NCBI GenBank assembly: GCA_030068075.1
Contig: CM057831.1
Location: 10,087,370-10,151,369, forward strand
DNA: 64,000 bases
Direction of reading: 5' to 3'
Source of the DNA: Paguma larvata
Taxonomy: Eukaryota > Chordata > Mammalia > Carnivora > Viverridae
Shown here in pieces: positions 1-10,656 of the stretch. The first letter of the stretch is position 1. Each line of letters starts with the position of its first letter. Both the position numbers and the translations under genes were made by a program. The notes under the pieces were generated by a model. The model was not told the DNA's origin and made no database searches. It was given only the letters and a program-made list of their open reading frames with translations.

Positions 1-765
1 ATGGATAAAGGACATGAATTGACAATTTTACCCAAAGATGAAAAAAAAAACAACTCCAACCAATAAACATATAACAATAATCAACCTAACTAGTAATGAA
101 AGGAATATACCTAAGATAGGATACCTTTTTTCAACTCCGACTGGCAAAAATGGAACGTATATTGTATTTTGGATTAGCACGGGGGTAAGAAACAAATACG
201 GACTTATTTTGCTGGTGGTAGCATAAATTGCTTCCAACTTTCTGAGGGGTAATTCACAAACATATATGCACATTTTAAGAATATCCATACTCTTGGTGAC
301 TCAGGAATTACTATAGAAATTTACTTGAGAAACTAATAAAACCTGTGCATAAAGACTTCTATGAAGAATGTTCAATGAAGTGTTATTTATGATGCTGAAC
401 ATTTGAAATAGACTAAAGATAAACTAACGAGGGCCCTGGTTCAATAGATTATATACATACGGGCATTCAAGGTCATGTTTGAAAAGAGTGATGCTGGGGA
501 GAATGCCTATGTCTATTACATGGAAATCACAGATTATGTAACATTATGTAAAATCGCGTTTGAATTTTTTATGAAAAACCCCTATAATATATGTACAGAT
601 CACAGGCTGGAAGACCCATCTACCAAAACATTGCCAGCATTTGTCTTCAGGGAGTGAGTCCAAGTAATTGCTACTTTCCTGTCTGTGCTTTTGTGTATTT
701 ACAGAATTTTATACAATAAAGTTGCATTATTTTGATAGAGAAAAACAACAAATGTATGAAAATGT
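1..765 (+). mobile_element. L1 (L1M-class) 3' end
   Basis: The AT-rich segment reads like the 3' end of an old mammalian LINE-1. It has the motifs for a drop in translation of ORF2 and 3' UTR text such as a GAAAATGTTCAATGAAG-like segment, ATGGAAAT..., TATACA..., and ends near CAGAATTTTATACAATAAAG before an A-rich stretch. It is highly diverged and dead. The subfamily is not determined. Confidence 0.6.
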
Positions 766-1739
766 TTGGTACAACTTCTAACGGGACTCAGTACAGCTCT
801 GGCTGCGCCCCTCCCCCCCCCCGCCGGGCATAACTTCCGGGAGCCCCCGCCGTATGGGGTTCCCATCTATTCTCAGGATATGCGTGCACGCATTAAGACT
901 CACGTGCGTGGCCTCTGACCTCACACTCACACCCATGGTTTTGCACCGTCGCGTGTACACGCCTGTGTCCTGGCCCCCAGCCCTCACTCCTGGAACTCTT
1001 TCCTAAGTGAGTTTGTAACGCAGTTGTTTGGAATCTGGAGTGTGTTTGTGTAGAACGGTAACGTCACACAATCGCACGTGGTCATTAGGTCTCTGGGGTC
1101 CTCTCTGAGGCGGTCTCTACCCCACGAGGTGGCAGAAATGAAGTTCCCATCCCACAGACCCCCTGGCCCCCTGGGGCCACTGTCGGGAGCAACTCTCCCC
1201 AGGAGTGAGGAGCTTCCTGCGTGCTCAGGACATGAGAGTGGGGTGGGCCCAGGAACTCTGTTCCGGGGGCTCGTGAAGCCTGAGTTCACGAGGAGGCAGC
1301 ACCCCTTGGAAAGGCTTCGTCGGAGGAGGAGGAAATGCCTGCACGAAGCCCAGCTGGAGAAGGAGTACCCTCTCTCATCAATTCATGAAGGGAAACCTGC
1401 CCAATGTCCAAGACTTTACAATTGCCGGGCTGCTCGTAATTCATTCATCAAACAGGTATTTAGTGACGATGATGTTCGGCAGCTGGGGGATCCAGAGATG
1501 AAACGATGCTGCCTCTCCTCGCAGGGCCCCACGGGCCAGCGCGGGAGGCAGAGAAGTGAGCAGCTAACTGCCGTCGAATGCAGTCAGCGTATGACAGAGG
1601 CTAACGACCAGGCCTCGGCAGGGGTCAGCAGGGGCAGAGGTGTGGGCTGGGAAAAGGCACAGCGGGCATCCAGAATGGCGACAAGCTTAGGACAGGTATG
1701 GGGGTGGGGGTGCAGGGGGAGAGGGGAAAGAGGGGCAGA

Positions 1740-2110
1740 CAGCACGGCTAGAACATTGACAGGAAAATGGGCACAGCCATCCGACGATGGCAGCACGTTC
1801 CCAACGTCCAGACCCCAAGGCTGGGCATCTCCTCTCCTGGGTACACAGCCAACAGGCACGTGTGCACACGAGCACCAAGACACACGTGTATGGGAACAGC
1901 TTCAAACTGGAGCCGACCCAAACGCCCATCGATGGCTGACGAAATGGATGCAACAATTCTATATACGCGCACAGTTGGAACCTATACGGAAGTGAGAGCA
2001 AATGATCTGTAACCACACCCACCAATGCGGAGGAAATTCACAAGTTCACAGAATGTTGAGTCAAAGAAGCCAGATAAATGGTAGGAACTTCACTTATCAC
2101 ATGGACAAAG
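1740..2110 (+). mobile_element. Degenerate L1 3' fragment
   Basis: Words typical of the L1 3' region survive, such as CCCAAACGCCCATCGATGG and GTTGAGTCAAAGAAGCCAGA, in the expected order. It is strongly diverged and enriched for CpG, so the boundaries are approximate. Confidence 0.45.
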
Positions 2111-2589
2111 ACGGGCCACACGAATCTGAAGCCAGGATGGTCGTCGCCCTGGGAGGGGGAGGGCGGTCGACGGAGAAGGGGCATGACGAGGTCCTCCGGG
2201 GTGCCGTGACATCGTGTTCCCTGCTCTGGGTGCTGCCTGCCCAGCGCGCTGTGAAATTGCACGGAGCCGCACGCCCACGATATGCATGCTTTTCTGCAGA
2301 TGAGCGGGTGGCCGTGAGGAGGGAGGGAAGGACACAGAGTCACTGAATAGACCTTTCTGGGCTTCCCCTCGGGCAACAGAACTCTGGCCTCACGGGCGCG
2401 GAGCCGGGCCACCTACCACTCAGAGGGCAATTCAGAAAGACCACAGGAGAGCAGAGCGGAGGAGGAGATGACACAATTACCGAGTAACTTCAGGGCAGCT
2501 TTGCTGGCTGCCAGGACGCGTCCGCAGATGCTTGGGCTGCTGTCCCATCACCAGCTGCCACGGGAGGGGGAAGCTGGCCACCCCCTGCT

Positions 2590-2730
2590 CCTTGCTGCCT
2601 GCCTGACACGTCCTGATACATCTCCCGGCTACTACTCCCGCCCCTCGCCTGCTGCGCCCCTCCCGCACCCCACTAGACTGGACGCCCCTTGAGGGCAGGT
2701 GCACCTGCTCATGTAACTAGAACAGCCCTG
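2590..2730 (+). mobile_element. Possible L2 tail fragment
   Basis: The phrase around ACTAGACTGGACGCCCCTTG followed by AGGGCAGG resembles the conserved 3' end of L2. It is short and diverged. Confidence 0.35.
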
Positions 2731-3474
2731 CTCCAGGGTAGTCACCAGGCAGAACTCGGTGCTGAGAGGCTGAGATCAGGAAAGGTAGAGGGAAGGATGC
2801 GTATTATGGACATGGAGGCACAGACACTGCACCCACCTTCATCTTCTCTTCTTTCTCTGCGGGCCCCTCTGGTCCCTCTGAGCACCCAGTGGAAAGGGAG
2901 GGGCCAGCCCCCTGCGTTGCACTCCCGGCTTTGGGCAGACAGGCAGTCCCAGTCCTCTCCCCCACAGTGAGGCCCAGCCCCGGCCCGGAGCGAGAGGCCC
3001 TGGCCTTCCTTCGGCTGTCCGCCATCTTCCTCCTCCCTCCCGCGGGCACCACGCTGAGAAGGCCCCTCGGGGCAGAGCTCCGGCGGCCCTCGGAGCCCAG
3101 ACCATTCACGCTGGAGCGCGACTCGTTTCCAGAGGTCAGGGACCAGCCAGGCCCCGGTCACCAGCTCTGGGGCCTGCTGGGATGTTCCCTGGCCCTGGGC
3201 TCCCTTTTGCCTCTGCTTTGTGGTGACCCCTGACCCAAAGCAGCCCCCGGGGGTTGTGACGACCTTGCAACTCTTGGATTGGAGGACTGACCCAAGGCGG
3301 ACGCCGGGTGAGGCTTTAGCTGCTCTTGGGTGACCAGTGGCCATTCTTATCCATGAGTTCAGGGAGGAAAAGGGACACAAGCAGCCCCCAGATTTGGCCT
3401 GGAAGCCAGCTCATCTGCAGGGTGCGTTTCCCTCTCTCCCATCCCTCTCATCCTTCGGCACGGGGCCCACTTAC

Positions 3475-3614
3475 CGGCTGGCCGGACCCGGGGCTGGAGC
3501 AGAAGATGGTGTACTTGCGGATAACCCCATTGGGCTTGGTTGGGGGGAGCCAAGACACGACCACACTGCTGGCAGACGAAGGGACAGCTTTGATGCCCGC
3601 GGGGGGACCTGGAA
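3475..3614 (-). CDS. DSCAML1: DSCAML1 exon: FN3-4, first half (last exon in window)
   Basis: A 140-bp exon enters in phase 1 and leaves in phase 0. It encodes [20 protein letters not shown], the core Trp22 in VSWLPP, then [19 protein letters not shown]. This is the N-terminal half of the fourth FN3 domain. The acceptor is CCCTACTCAG (AG at 3616-3615) and the donor is the strong GTAAGT from 3474. The exon completing this domain is not found in the remaining 3.4 kb, so it lies outside the window. Confidence 0.96.
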
Positions 3615-4424
3615 CTGAGTAGGGAGAAGGCTAGGTCAGTTTAGAGAAAGGAGGGGGTTAACCTTTGGGAAAGAATAACGTGGTGGGGAAAGTGAGGCAG
3701 ATGGATCGGGGAGAGCTTCCTGGAGGAGGCGTCCTTGAACCATGGTGCAAAGGGGGCGGGTCCAGCATGGCAAACAGGTGAGGAGAAAGGTGATCATTTT
3801 GGGCTTGTAACAAAGTTTCCAAGATGGAGGCGCCGGGAATGGCCAGCTTCAAAACTGTTTGACCAGAACCACGGACTTAGGACACGTGAGAGAGAAACAG
3901 GACCGGTGAGGAACTCACGCTGATCTCTATGACCTTAGCCTGCTTCCTCTCCTAGTGCTCAACTACTAGCTCGTATGTAGACAAACGTATCTACCGGTCA
4001 CTTTGCTCTTTGGCCTGTGAGCTCCTTGAGGCTGGGGGCTCCATGGACTCACAGACAGGGCCTCCTTCTGAGGGTCAGAGGTGGTGTCAGCCAGCGGGCG
4101 ACTGGGTTTCCTGCCAAGTGCCCAGGGCACTGCCCCGGGGTGCTGCTTGGCCCTTCCTCTTTTTAGGAGGGAAAGTGTACTTGAGAATCGGATGGGATAG
4201 TCATCCTAGGGACAGACCAATTCGTATGGATTCTGCCCTCCCGCCGTCCCCGTCGCTGGTCCTGCCTGGCCCTGCTGCATCCCCAGGGCTCTGCTTGGGA
4301 GACTGGAAGCTTCCTGGTTTCAGCTCCCCTTCATCTGTCCCTTGAATCGCTGTGGACTTGCCTTCCCTCCTGGGAGCTTTTAAGCTCCTTCGAGGACAGT
4401 GATGGCTTCCTACTCAACTCATTT

Positions 4425-4560
4425 TGCCTCCCTGAGCCTCAGTTTCCCCATCTAGATACTGGACATAATAACAAGGTTTGGAGAGATGATTGGTGCTGGT
4501 GAAAATAAAGCACCTAGCATAGCGCCTGCCACATAGAAGACACGCAATAAACAGTGACGT
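4425..4560 (+). repeat. MIR SINE fragment
   Basis: It contains GAGCCTCAGTTTCCCCATCT, then a spaced GCACCTAGCATAGCGCCTG and CAATAAACAG, the order seen in the 3' half of MIR. Confidence 0.75.
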
Positions 4561-4849
4561 GATCAGTTTTGCTCTAGCGCCTACGGCAATTTTTTTAAAA
4601 ATCTAGTAAGTGGTCAACAATTCTAGGTGAAATAAAATGATGGTCTATCACGGCCATCCATCCAGGGGCCTGAGCCCTCCGTCTCAGCTACAGACCTCAC
4701 GTCCTGCTTCTGCTAGCGTCTCTGCGTGCTGGGGCGTGCAGGCAGCCGTGGGCGGCCAGCAGGGCTGGGGTGCTAATCCGAGTTCAGATCTTTTCTGTCC
4801 TTGCTTGCTTCTTTTCTCAGCAGTAATTGAGAGGGGTATGTTGATACCT

Positions 4850-6690
4850 CCCCCATGACCGTGTATTTGTCTATTTTTGTAGTCCTGTCGGTCTTCGCTT
4901 TTATATATTTTGAGGTTATGTTATTAGGTTCACAACAAATTCAGAACTGTTTTATTGGGCTAGTAAATTGGGTCTTTTATCCTAACAGAGTGTCTTTCTA
5001 TATCTCTAATGATGCCTTTAATCCTTTCCCATTGAATCTTTCTCTACTTTTATGTCTTAGGTGTCTCCTATAAACAGCACACATTTGGGTTTTGTTTCAT
5101 TGCTGGATAGTCTGACAGTCTTTATCTTTTAATTGAATAATTTAGTTGATTTATTGTTAATGGAATCACTTATATGTTTGGGTTTGAATACCTCATCTTA
5201 CTAAATACTTTGTCCCTCCTAGTCCGTTTTTCTTTTTATTTCCTTTTGTGCTTTTTTTTTCTTTTTTTTGGATCGAGTCTTTTAAAAAATACTTTATTTC
5301 CCCTCTTTATTAGATTGGTTCTTAGACAGCCTTTCACAACTTTGACTTACCAAAGGTTAACGTCATTAATTGGTACTTTTTTTTCTCTCGGACAATGTAA
5401 GAGACTTCGAACTTCTTACCCTCTCCCAATTTCTATGCCACTGTTGTATATTTTAATTCTGTATATATTTTAGACTCTCCCCGAGATGATATCACCATCA
5501 TCATCATTTTAGGCAGTCAGTATTATTAGAGACTTACCCATATAGTCACCATTTAATTGCTCTTTGCTCTTGCATCACGGAGCTCCGACCTGAGATCATT
5601 TCCTTCTAGCTAAGGAATGCCCTTTACTATTTCTCTAGAGCAGGTATGTTGGGATACATTCTCTGTTTTCGTCTGAAAATGTCTTTATTTCATTTTCATC
5701 TTGGAGAGTATTTTGGCTTGGCCTAAAACCCTAGGTTGGCAACTATTTTCCTCACACACTTTATACCACTGCATTGGCTTCTGACTTCCATGGCTCCCAC
5801 TGTTTCTTGTTTTGTTTTTATTGTTCCCTTGTTTCTGATAAAGTAGCGGTGAATCTAATTGTTGGTCCCTCGAAGGTCCTTTTCGCTTTGGGTGCTTTCA
5901 GGAATTTTCTCTTTGCGTTTCCTGCTTTATTATGATGAGCCTAGGTGCGGACCTCCTGAAGTTCTTGTTTGTGGAGTCTGTACAGCGCTGTTTGCTTTGG
6001 GGATTGATGTCTTTCATCAGTTGTGAAAAGTTTTCGGGAATTTTATCTTCTGCCCCTTTCTCTTTCTCCTCTTCTTCGAGACTTCTTCTCACATCCTCTG
6101 TGCCCTTGATATTCAGACTGTGGTCCCTTGGTCAGCAGCAGCGTCACCTGGGAGCATGTTAGAAATGCAAAATCTCAGGTTCCACCCTAGACCCTACCAA
6201 ATCAGAATATGAATTTTAATATGACCCCCAAGTGATTGGTATGCTCAGTCCAGTTTGAAAATCACGGCTCTATCTCTGGCTTGCTCTTTTATTTTCCATT
6301 CATTTATCTTTCTGAGCTTCTTTTGGGTCTTCTGATCTATCTTCCAGTCTGTTAGTTATCTCTTCAGCTGTGTCTAATTTGTTATCTCTAAATCTATCTA
6401 CTGAGTCTTTAATTTCAGGTAATAGTAGTTTTGGTTTCTAGATTTTCCATTTGATAGTCTCCAATTCTCTTAAAATTTCAGTCCTGATAAGAGTAACTAC
6501 TTGAAAGTTTGTATTTGATAAAACCTCCTGTGTTTGGAATCCTCATGGGTCTGTTTCTTTGATCTGTGGTTTTTTTTTTCCTGCTTTTCTTCACATTGTT
6601 CCTCATAATTTTTTGTTGTATGCCAGACACATCATTTGCAAAATGGTAGGAATAGTTTGAGGCCTCAGGTGACATAATCTTCCTAACGGG
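4850..6690 (-). mobile_element. L1 fragment, antisense
   Basis: T-rich plus-strand text such as GTCTCCTATAAACAGCACA and TTGATTTATTGTTAATGGAA is the complement of old L1 coding and flanking sequence. It is interrupted by a MER5-type element at 6117-6275. No open reading frame survives. Confidence 0.65.
6117..6275 (-). mobile_element. MER5-type hAT-Charlie element
   Basis: It carries the order AGCAGCGTCACCTGGGAGCA, TTAGAAATGCAAAATCTCAG, CCAAATCAGAAT and AGTTTGAAAATCACGG, which is the complement of the MER5A consensus. It sits within an older L1, giving a relative age. Confidence 0.75.
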
Positions 6691-7189
6691 AGAATTCGTG
6701 TTTGCTTCTGACAGGGACCTGCAATCTGGGGTTACCTGAATCTAACTTCCAGGACCGAGATGATCTGAAGCTGGGCTGGCTGCTTCTGGGGCACTTTTAA
6801 TCCCACAGTGCCGCCCTCACGGTCTCAGCTCAAAGTGAGGGGCATTCGCCAGCTAGACCCGCCTGCCCCCGCAGGCCCGTGACTCCAATCCACGGCTTTC
6901 TAGTGCCGCTCCGATTCTCAGCCGCTGCCTCCGGATTCGGCAAATGTTCCTCATGGGCAGAGCTGTTCCAAATGCCAGGCTCGCCTCCTGGGCCTCCACT
7001 CTCCCTTGGATCCTGGCCCAGTAATTCTGCGCTCTCCTGCCAGCTGATGCCTTCGAGCAGGTGTTTTAAAAAATATTTTATCCAGATTCCCTAGTGTCCT
7101 CGGCGAGCAGGAGAGTGGGCTTGAGTTACATAGTCCACCGTGACGTGAAGTGCGAATCCTCCGATCCATCTCTCTAAGCTCGTCTCCAC

Positions 7190-7440
7190 CTCTCCCTGCA
7201 GCTTCACTGACTGCCGCCCTAGCAACACACCTTCTGCCTCTCTGCCCACAGGTTCTAGCAGGCTTCTCTGATGCTGGTCCTCATCCCTGCCCCCACCCCC
7301 AGCCCCTTCCTGCCATCTGTCGTCCACGCTTCTGCGAGGGTTACCTTCCTACGACACAGGTCCAGTCAAGCCTTCTCTTCGGTTAACTATCTTCAAGCTG
7401 GTTTAAAATCCAGTTCCACCTTTGCTCTGATTTGGTATCC
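7190..7440 (+). mobile_element. Possible L2 fragment
   Basis: Pyrimidine-rich text around CTCCCTGCAGCTTCACTGAC resembles an internal part of L2 in sense orientation. The match is weak. Confidence 0.35.
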
Positions 7441-7625
7441 CCAGGTGAGGTGGGGTGTCCGCAAGAGGCTTCACTGCTCATGAACAACAATGTCCATTGT
7501 CAGTCAAGCCCGCCTGAGCCCAAGTTAGGACGGGGGGGGGGATCCGGACTTAAGAAATGAGCTTGAATTTGTTTTCATTTTATCTTTTAATTGACTTTCA
7601 TTTTATCTGCATGTCCTGCTCGTTG

Positions 7626-8399
7626 TTTTTTTTTTTTTTTTTTTCCCTGGGAAGCATGCAACATCCTGAGCTGGTGGTGTGTGAGGGGCAGGGGGCACAC
7701 GGTCAGGGGGTGGTAGCAGGGAGTCACGGCGTCTTTGGCTACTCATCCAAGCTCCCATGGCAGAGCTGGAGCTGGCACGTGGACCTGTCTGCTTCCCAAG
7801 TCAGCCGGAAAGAGCCGTAATAACCGCCACCTGCACACCGGGAGAGCCTGGAGGGGGCGGGGCAGCCCTGGTGTGGTGCCCACTTGTCTGCTGGCCCCCC
7901 TGCTGTTGTTCTTTCCTGATCCTTGGGCACCCGTGCCCCTCCGTCCCTCAGAGAAAGCTGTCCCCATCACCTCCACCAGGGGACTCATCGCACCCGGGTA
8001 AGTCAGCCGCGATCATTCCATTCCCTTTTCAGTGACTGGCTTCGCAAGAGGCACGTTGCCCCCAGTGTGGCCAACGGGAAATGAGGACAAATCTGTTGAG
8101 GGGTTTCTGGGTAGGTTTTTTTTTTTTTTTTTCACTCACCGAGAGACACAAGCCCATAGGAAGAGACCACTTCTCTGACTCTGAACTCGGGCTTGCCTGC
8201 TGCCATGCCGGGACCCGCGTCCATTTGGAGAGGATGGAAGGAGCGGCTGATGAGCCGAGGACAGCAGAGCCTGGGGCCCACGGAGTGAGCCAACCCCACG
8301 GAGCGGCCCTCCTCAAGACTTCTTGTTGTATGTGATAAGAAATCCACTTGCTGCTTAAACGTTTGCTTTGTGGTTTTTGGTGTTTTTTTTTTTTTTTTT
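7626..8399. repeat. Three oligo-T tracts in 0.8 kb
   Basis: Runs of 19 T (7626-7644), 17 T (8116-8132) and about 17 T (8383-8399) occur in otherwise GC-rich sequence. They could be remains of poly-A tails of small retrogenes or SINEs on the minus strand, but no recognisable SINE body is attached to any of them. Confidence 0.6.
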
Positions 8400-8479
8400 A
8401 AACTTGTATTACTCACAGCCCAAAGCTTCCTGTCTCATATGGTATAGAGGATACGGAAGCAAGAAGGTCTTCATTTGCC

Positions 8480-8620
8480 TCCCAGGAGCGGAGTGACATT
8501 CAGCAAGTGGCTTTAGCTCCCCACACCTAACTTTTCTCACCTCGAAAATGGATATAATACATACCTCACAGGGCTACTGGCAAGGCTCGGTCATGCTTAT
8601 GACCACATGTGGTACACATG
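8480..8620 (+). repeat. MIR SINE fragment
   Basis: The sequence follows the MIR pattern of CAAGTGGCTTTAGC, a CTCACCTCGAAAATGGATAT segment and TACCTCACAGGGCTACTGGC. Confidence 0.75.
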
Positions 8621-8769
8621 TCAAGTGTGGCCGCTGTTCTGATGAGACCTCATCTGATAGTAGCTTTCTTCCGGCCCGGGGCCTCCCTTTGGGGGGCACT
8701 GAGCCTCTCAGGGGTGCCTGGGTCCACCCAAAACGGTCACTTCACTGCCAGCACCGTGTAGCCAGTAGG

Positions 8770-8935
8770 CACCTGCTGTTTGCTTAGCGCTGCACGTTTT
8801 AGAAAGGATTTTACACTTAACTTGCTTCTTAGGACCATGAGTCATCATTGTCCCCATTTTGTCACGAGGAAACAGGTTCAGAAAGGTTAAGTAACTTGCC
8901 AATAAGTGGCGGGGCTGGGACCTGCTCTTCTGCTG
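8770..8935 (-). repeat. MIR SINE fragment
   Basis: CCATTTTGTCACGAGGAAAC then AAAGGTTAAGTAACTTGCCA and GTGGCGGGGCTGGGA is the complement of the MIR core. Confidence 0.75.
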
Positions 8936-9712
8936 TGCTTACGAGAGCCCCTTCGCTCCACGGAGCTGCACCATAGGGGCCCCGTTCCCTGCCCGTGAGC
9001 AGCCCTGCGCGGCTAGGCAGACAGCTCTAAATCGAAAGGTTGAAAGCTCCTTGGACCTTCCCCAAGAGGGAACCCTTACCTTTGTCAAACATGTGAAGGT
9101 GCTTATGGCTCAGGCCTTGCCTCAGAATAGGAGGCAAGAAGTCTGGGGGCCCCAGTGGTTCCTCTCTAGAGGCTGGGAAGGTGCCTGCGTGTGCAGTCCA
9201 GAGGCTCCGGAAGGGGCCGGGCTCTGAGCACAGTCCCTGTTTGGTCTCTACATAAGAGCAGGTGGCCCTGCCCGGAGCTGTCCCAGGAAACCTTGATGGG
9301 GGGATTAATGGCAGGAAAAGTAGGGCAGGCAGGTTGGTAAATATTTAATTGCTCAGAGCTTACGGCGTGGAGGGGGCTGATCTGATAGAAGGGCAGGGCT
9401 TAGGAAGAGTGGGGAGCTGGATTAAACCGCTCTGGTCCCCGAGCGCTGGGCAGCTCTGGGAAGCTCTCTACCACCACTCCCAGCCTGACCCCCTCCTCTG
9501 AACAACTCTAATCCTCTAGCACCTTCTGCCAAGTGGCACGGGAGGGGCCCAGACTGTGGGAACTTTGAGAAAATGGAGGCAGAGAGGGTAGGAAGCCGTG
9601 ACGCCAATGCTGGCAGTTTAAGTGCCCATGGGTGCCAGCCACTCTTCATACGAACTGACTTTTTAAAAAATACAGCACCTGCCTCAGAAGGTTTAAGAAT
9701 CAGCTAAGTGAT

Positions 9713-9915
9713 GGGGCACCTGGGTGGCTCAGTCGGTTGGGCGTCTGACTTTGGCTCAGGTCACGATCTCTCTCAGTTTGTGAGTTCGAGCCCCGCGTCA
9801 GGCTCTATGCTGACAGCTCAGAGCCTGGAGCCTGCTTCAGATCCTGTGTCTCCCTCTCTCTGCCTGTCCCCCACTTGCACTCTCTCTCTCTCTCTCAAAA
9901 ATAAACATTAAAAAA
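9713..9915 (+). mobile_element. Felid CAN SINE with 15-bp target duplication
   Basis: A tRNA-Lys-derived head (GGGGCACCTGGGTGGCTCAG, with A- and B-box-like segments) is followed by the CTCTCTCT pyrimidine region and an AATAAACATTAAAA tail. An identical 15-bp target-site duplication flanks it (9698-9712 and 9916-9930). The perfect duplication indicates a fairly recent insertion. Confidence 0.95.
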
Positions 9916-10500
9916 AATCAGCTAAGTGATGGTGTTGGGATGGGGTGAGGGAGAAAGTGGAGGCTGGTCGCACACAGGCACTTCCTGGACACGCTCCGTA
10001 TGAACGAGGCCCCCTGGCGGTGTGCCGCTCTGGGCTTTGGCTGGGAGTGTGGCCCTTCTCCCGACCTGTTCTCTGCTGGGTTCTCTGCTCCCCCTCCTCT
10101 CCCTTTGTCATCCCGCTCTTGAGCTTTGCCTCCTTATCTGGTTTTCCTCCATTTCTGCCCCAGGGAGGAGGGCCTGGAGACTATCGCTCTAAATGGAGGT
10201 GTATCCCATTTTTGCCCTGAGAGCCTCCCCAGCATGCCAGAGTCTGTGTCGGGGCCTCTGCCTCGTCCCTCACCCGAGATGTGTGGAGTCATGACCCTCT
10301 CCCCCCGCCTCCCCAGCCCCAACCATCTGTACCCAGAAGAGACCAGGCAGAATCTTGCCACAGAAGGGCTTCCCTCGGGGAGGGGGCGGGAAGAGAGGCG
10401 TTATTCAGGCCTCTGACCTAGGGCTGCGAGGGGAGCGGAGGGAGCGGGGAGTCCCAGGGCATGCCTGGCGGCCGGGCTGGGCGTGGCGGCGAGGACTCAC

Positions 10501-10656
10501 CGTCCTCCTTGGTCTGGAGGTAGAGCACGCTGCTGCGCACACCGTCCCCAGCCTGGGTGTAGGCCAGCACCTGCACGCTGTAGTTGGTGAACTTCTCCAT
10601 GCCGCGCAGCTCCACCCGCTCCCGCGTCGTCGTGATGTTCTGCATCTCGCCCCACT
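10501..10656 (-). CDS. DSCAML1: DSCAML1 exon: FN3-3, second half
   Basis: A 156-bp exon (52 codons, phase 1 to phase 1) reads [17 protein letters not shown], then [21 protein letters not shown] and [13 protein letters not shown]. It completes the third FN3 domain with the tyrosine-corner pattern and two sequons (N-I-T and N-Y-S). The acceptor is CTCCGGCAG (AG at 10658-10657) and the donor GTGAGT from 10500. The exon and its flanks are notably GC- and CpG-rich. Confidence 0.97.

Larger units (their letters stand above)
1..3474 (-). other. DSCAML1: DSCAML1 intron (partial) downstream of the FN3-4 exon
   Basis: No coding exon was found here. The left 765 bases are an old L1 3' end. A second degenerate L1-like stretch lies near 1740-2110 and a possible L2 tail near 2590-2730. 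The rest is GC-rich unique sequence. Long open frames on both strands (for example 1078-1995) reflect high GC content and resemble no protein I know. Confidence 0.7.
3615..10500 (-). other. DSCAML1: DSCAML1 intron, 6,886 bp
   Basis: The intron holds a MIR (4425-4560), an antisense L1 fragment (4850-6690) with a MER5-type element inside it, a probable L2 piece (7190-7440), three oligo-T tracts near 7.6-8.4 kb, two MIRs (8480-8620 and 8770-8935) and one felid SINE (9713-9915). Between these I see no exon or RNA gene. Confidence 0.75.

Noticed and set aside
1078..1995. A 305-codon plus-strand open frame
   Set aside because: It overlaps degenerate L1-like sequence, shows no family resemblance and has a composition typical of GC-rich non-coding DNA.
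1..3474. The missing second exon of FN3-4
   Set aside because: I searched for the expected continuation (a PSEYETSPEQL-like start and SAGRGNSS-like end, from family memory) on the minus strand and found nothing; it must be beyond the window.
9713..9790. tRNA-like gene
   Set aside because: The A- and B-box-like sequence belongs to the tRNA-Lys-derived head of a CAN SINE, followed by the SINE body and tail. The same applies to the other SINE copies.
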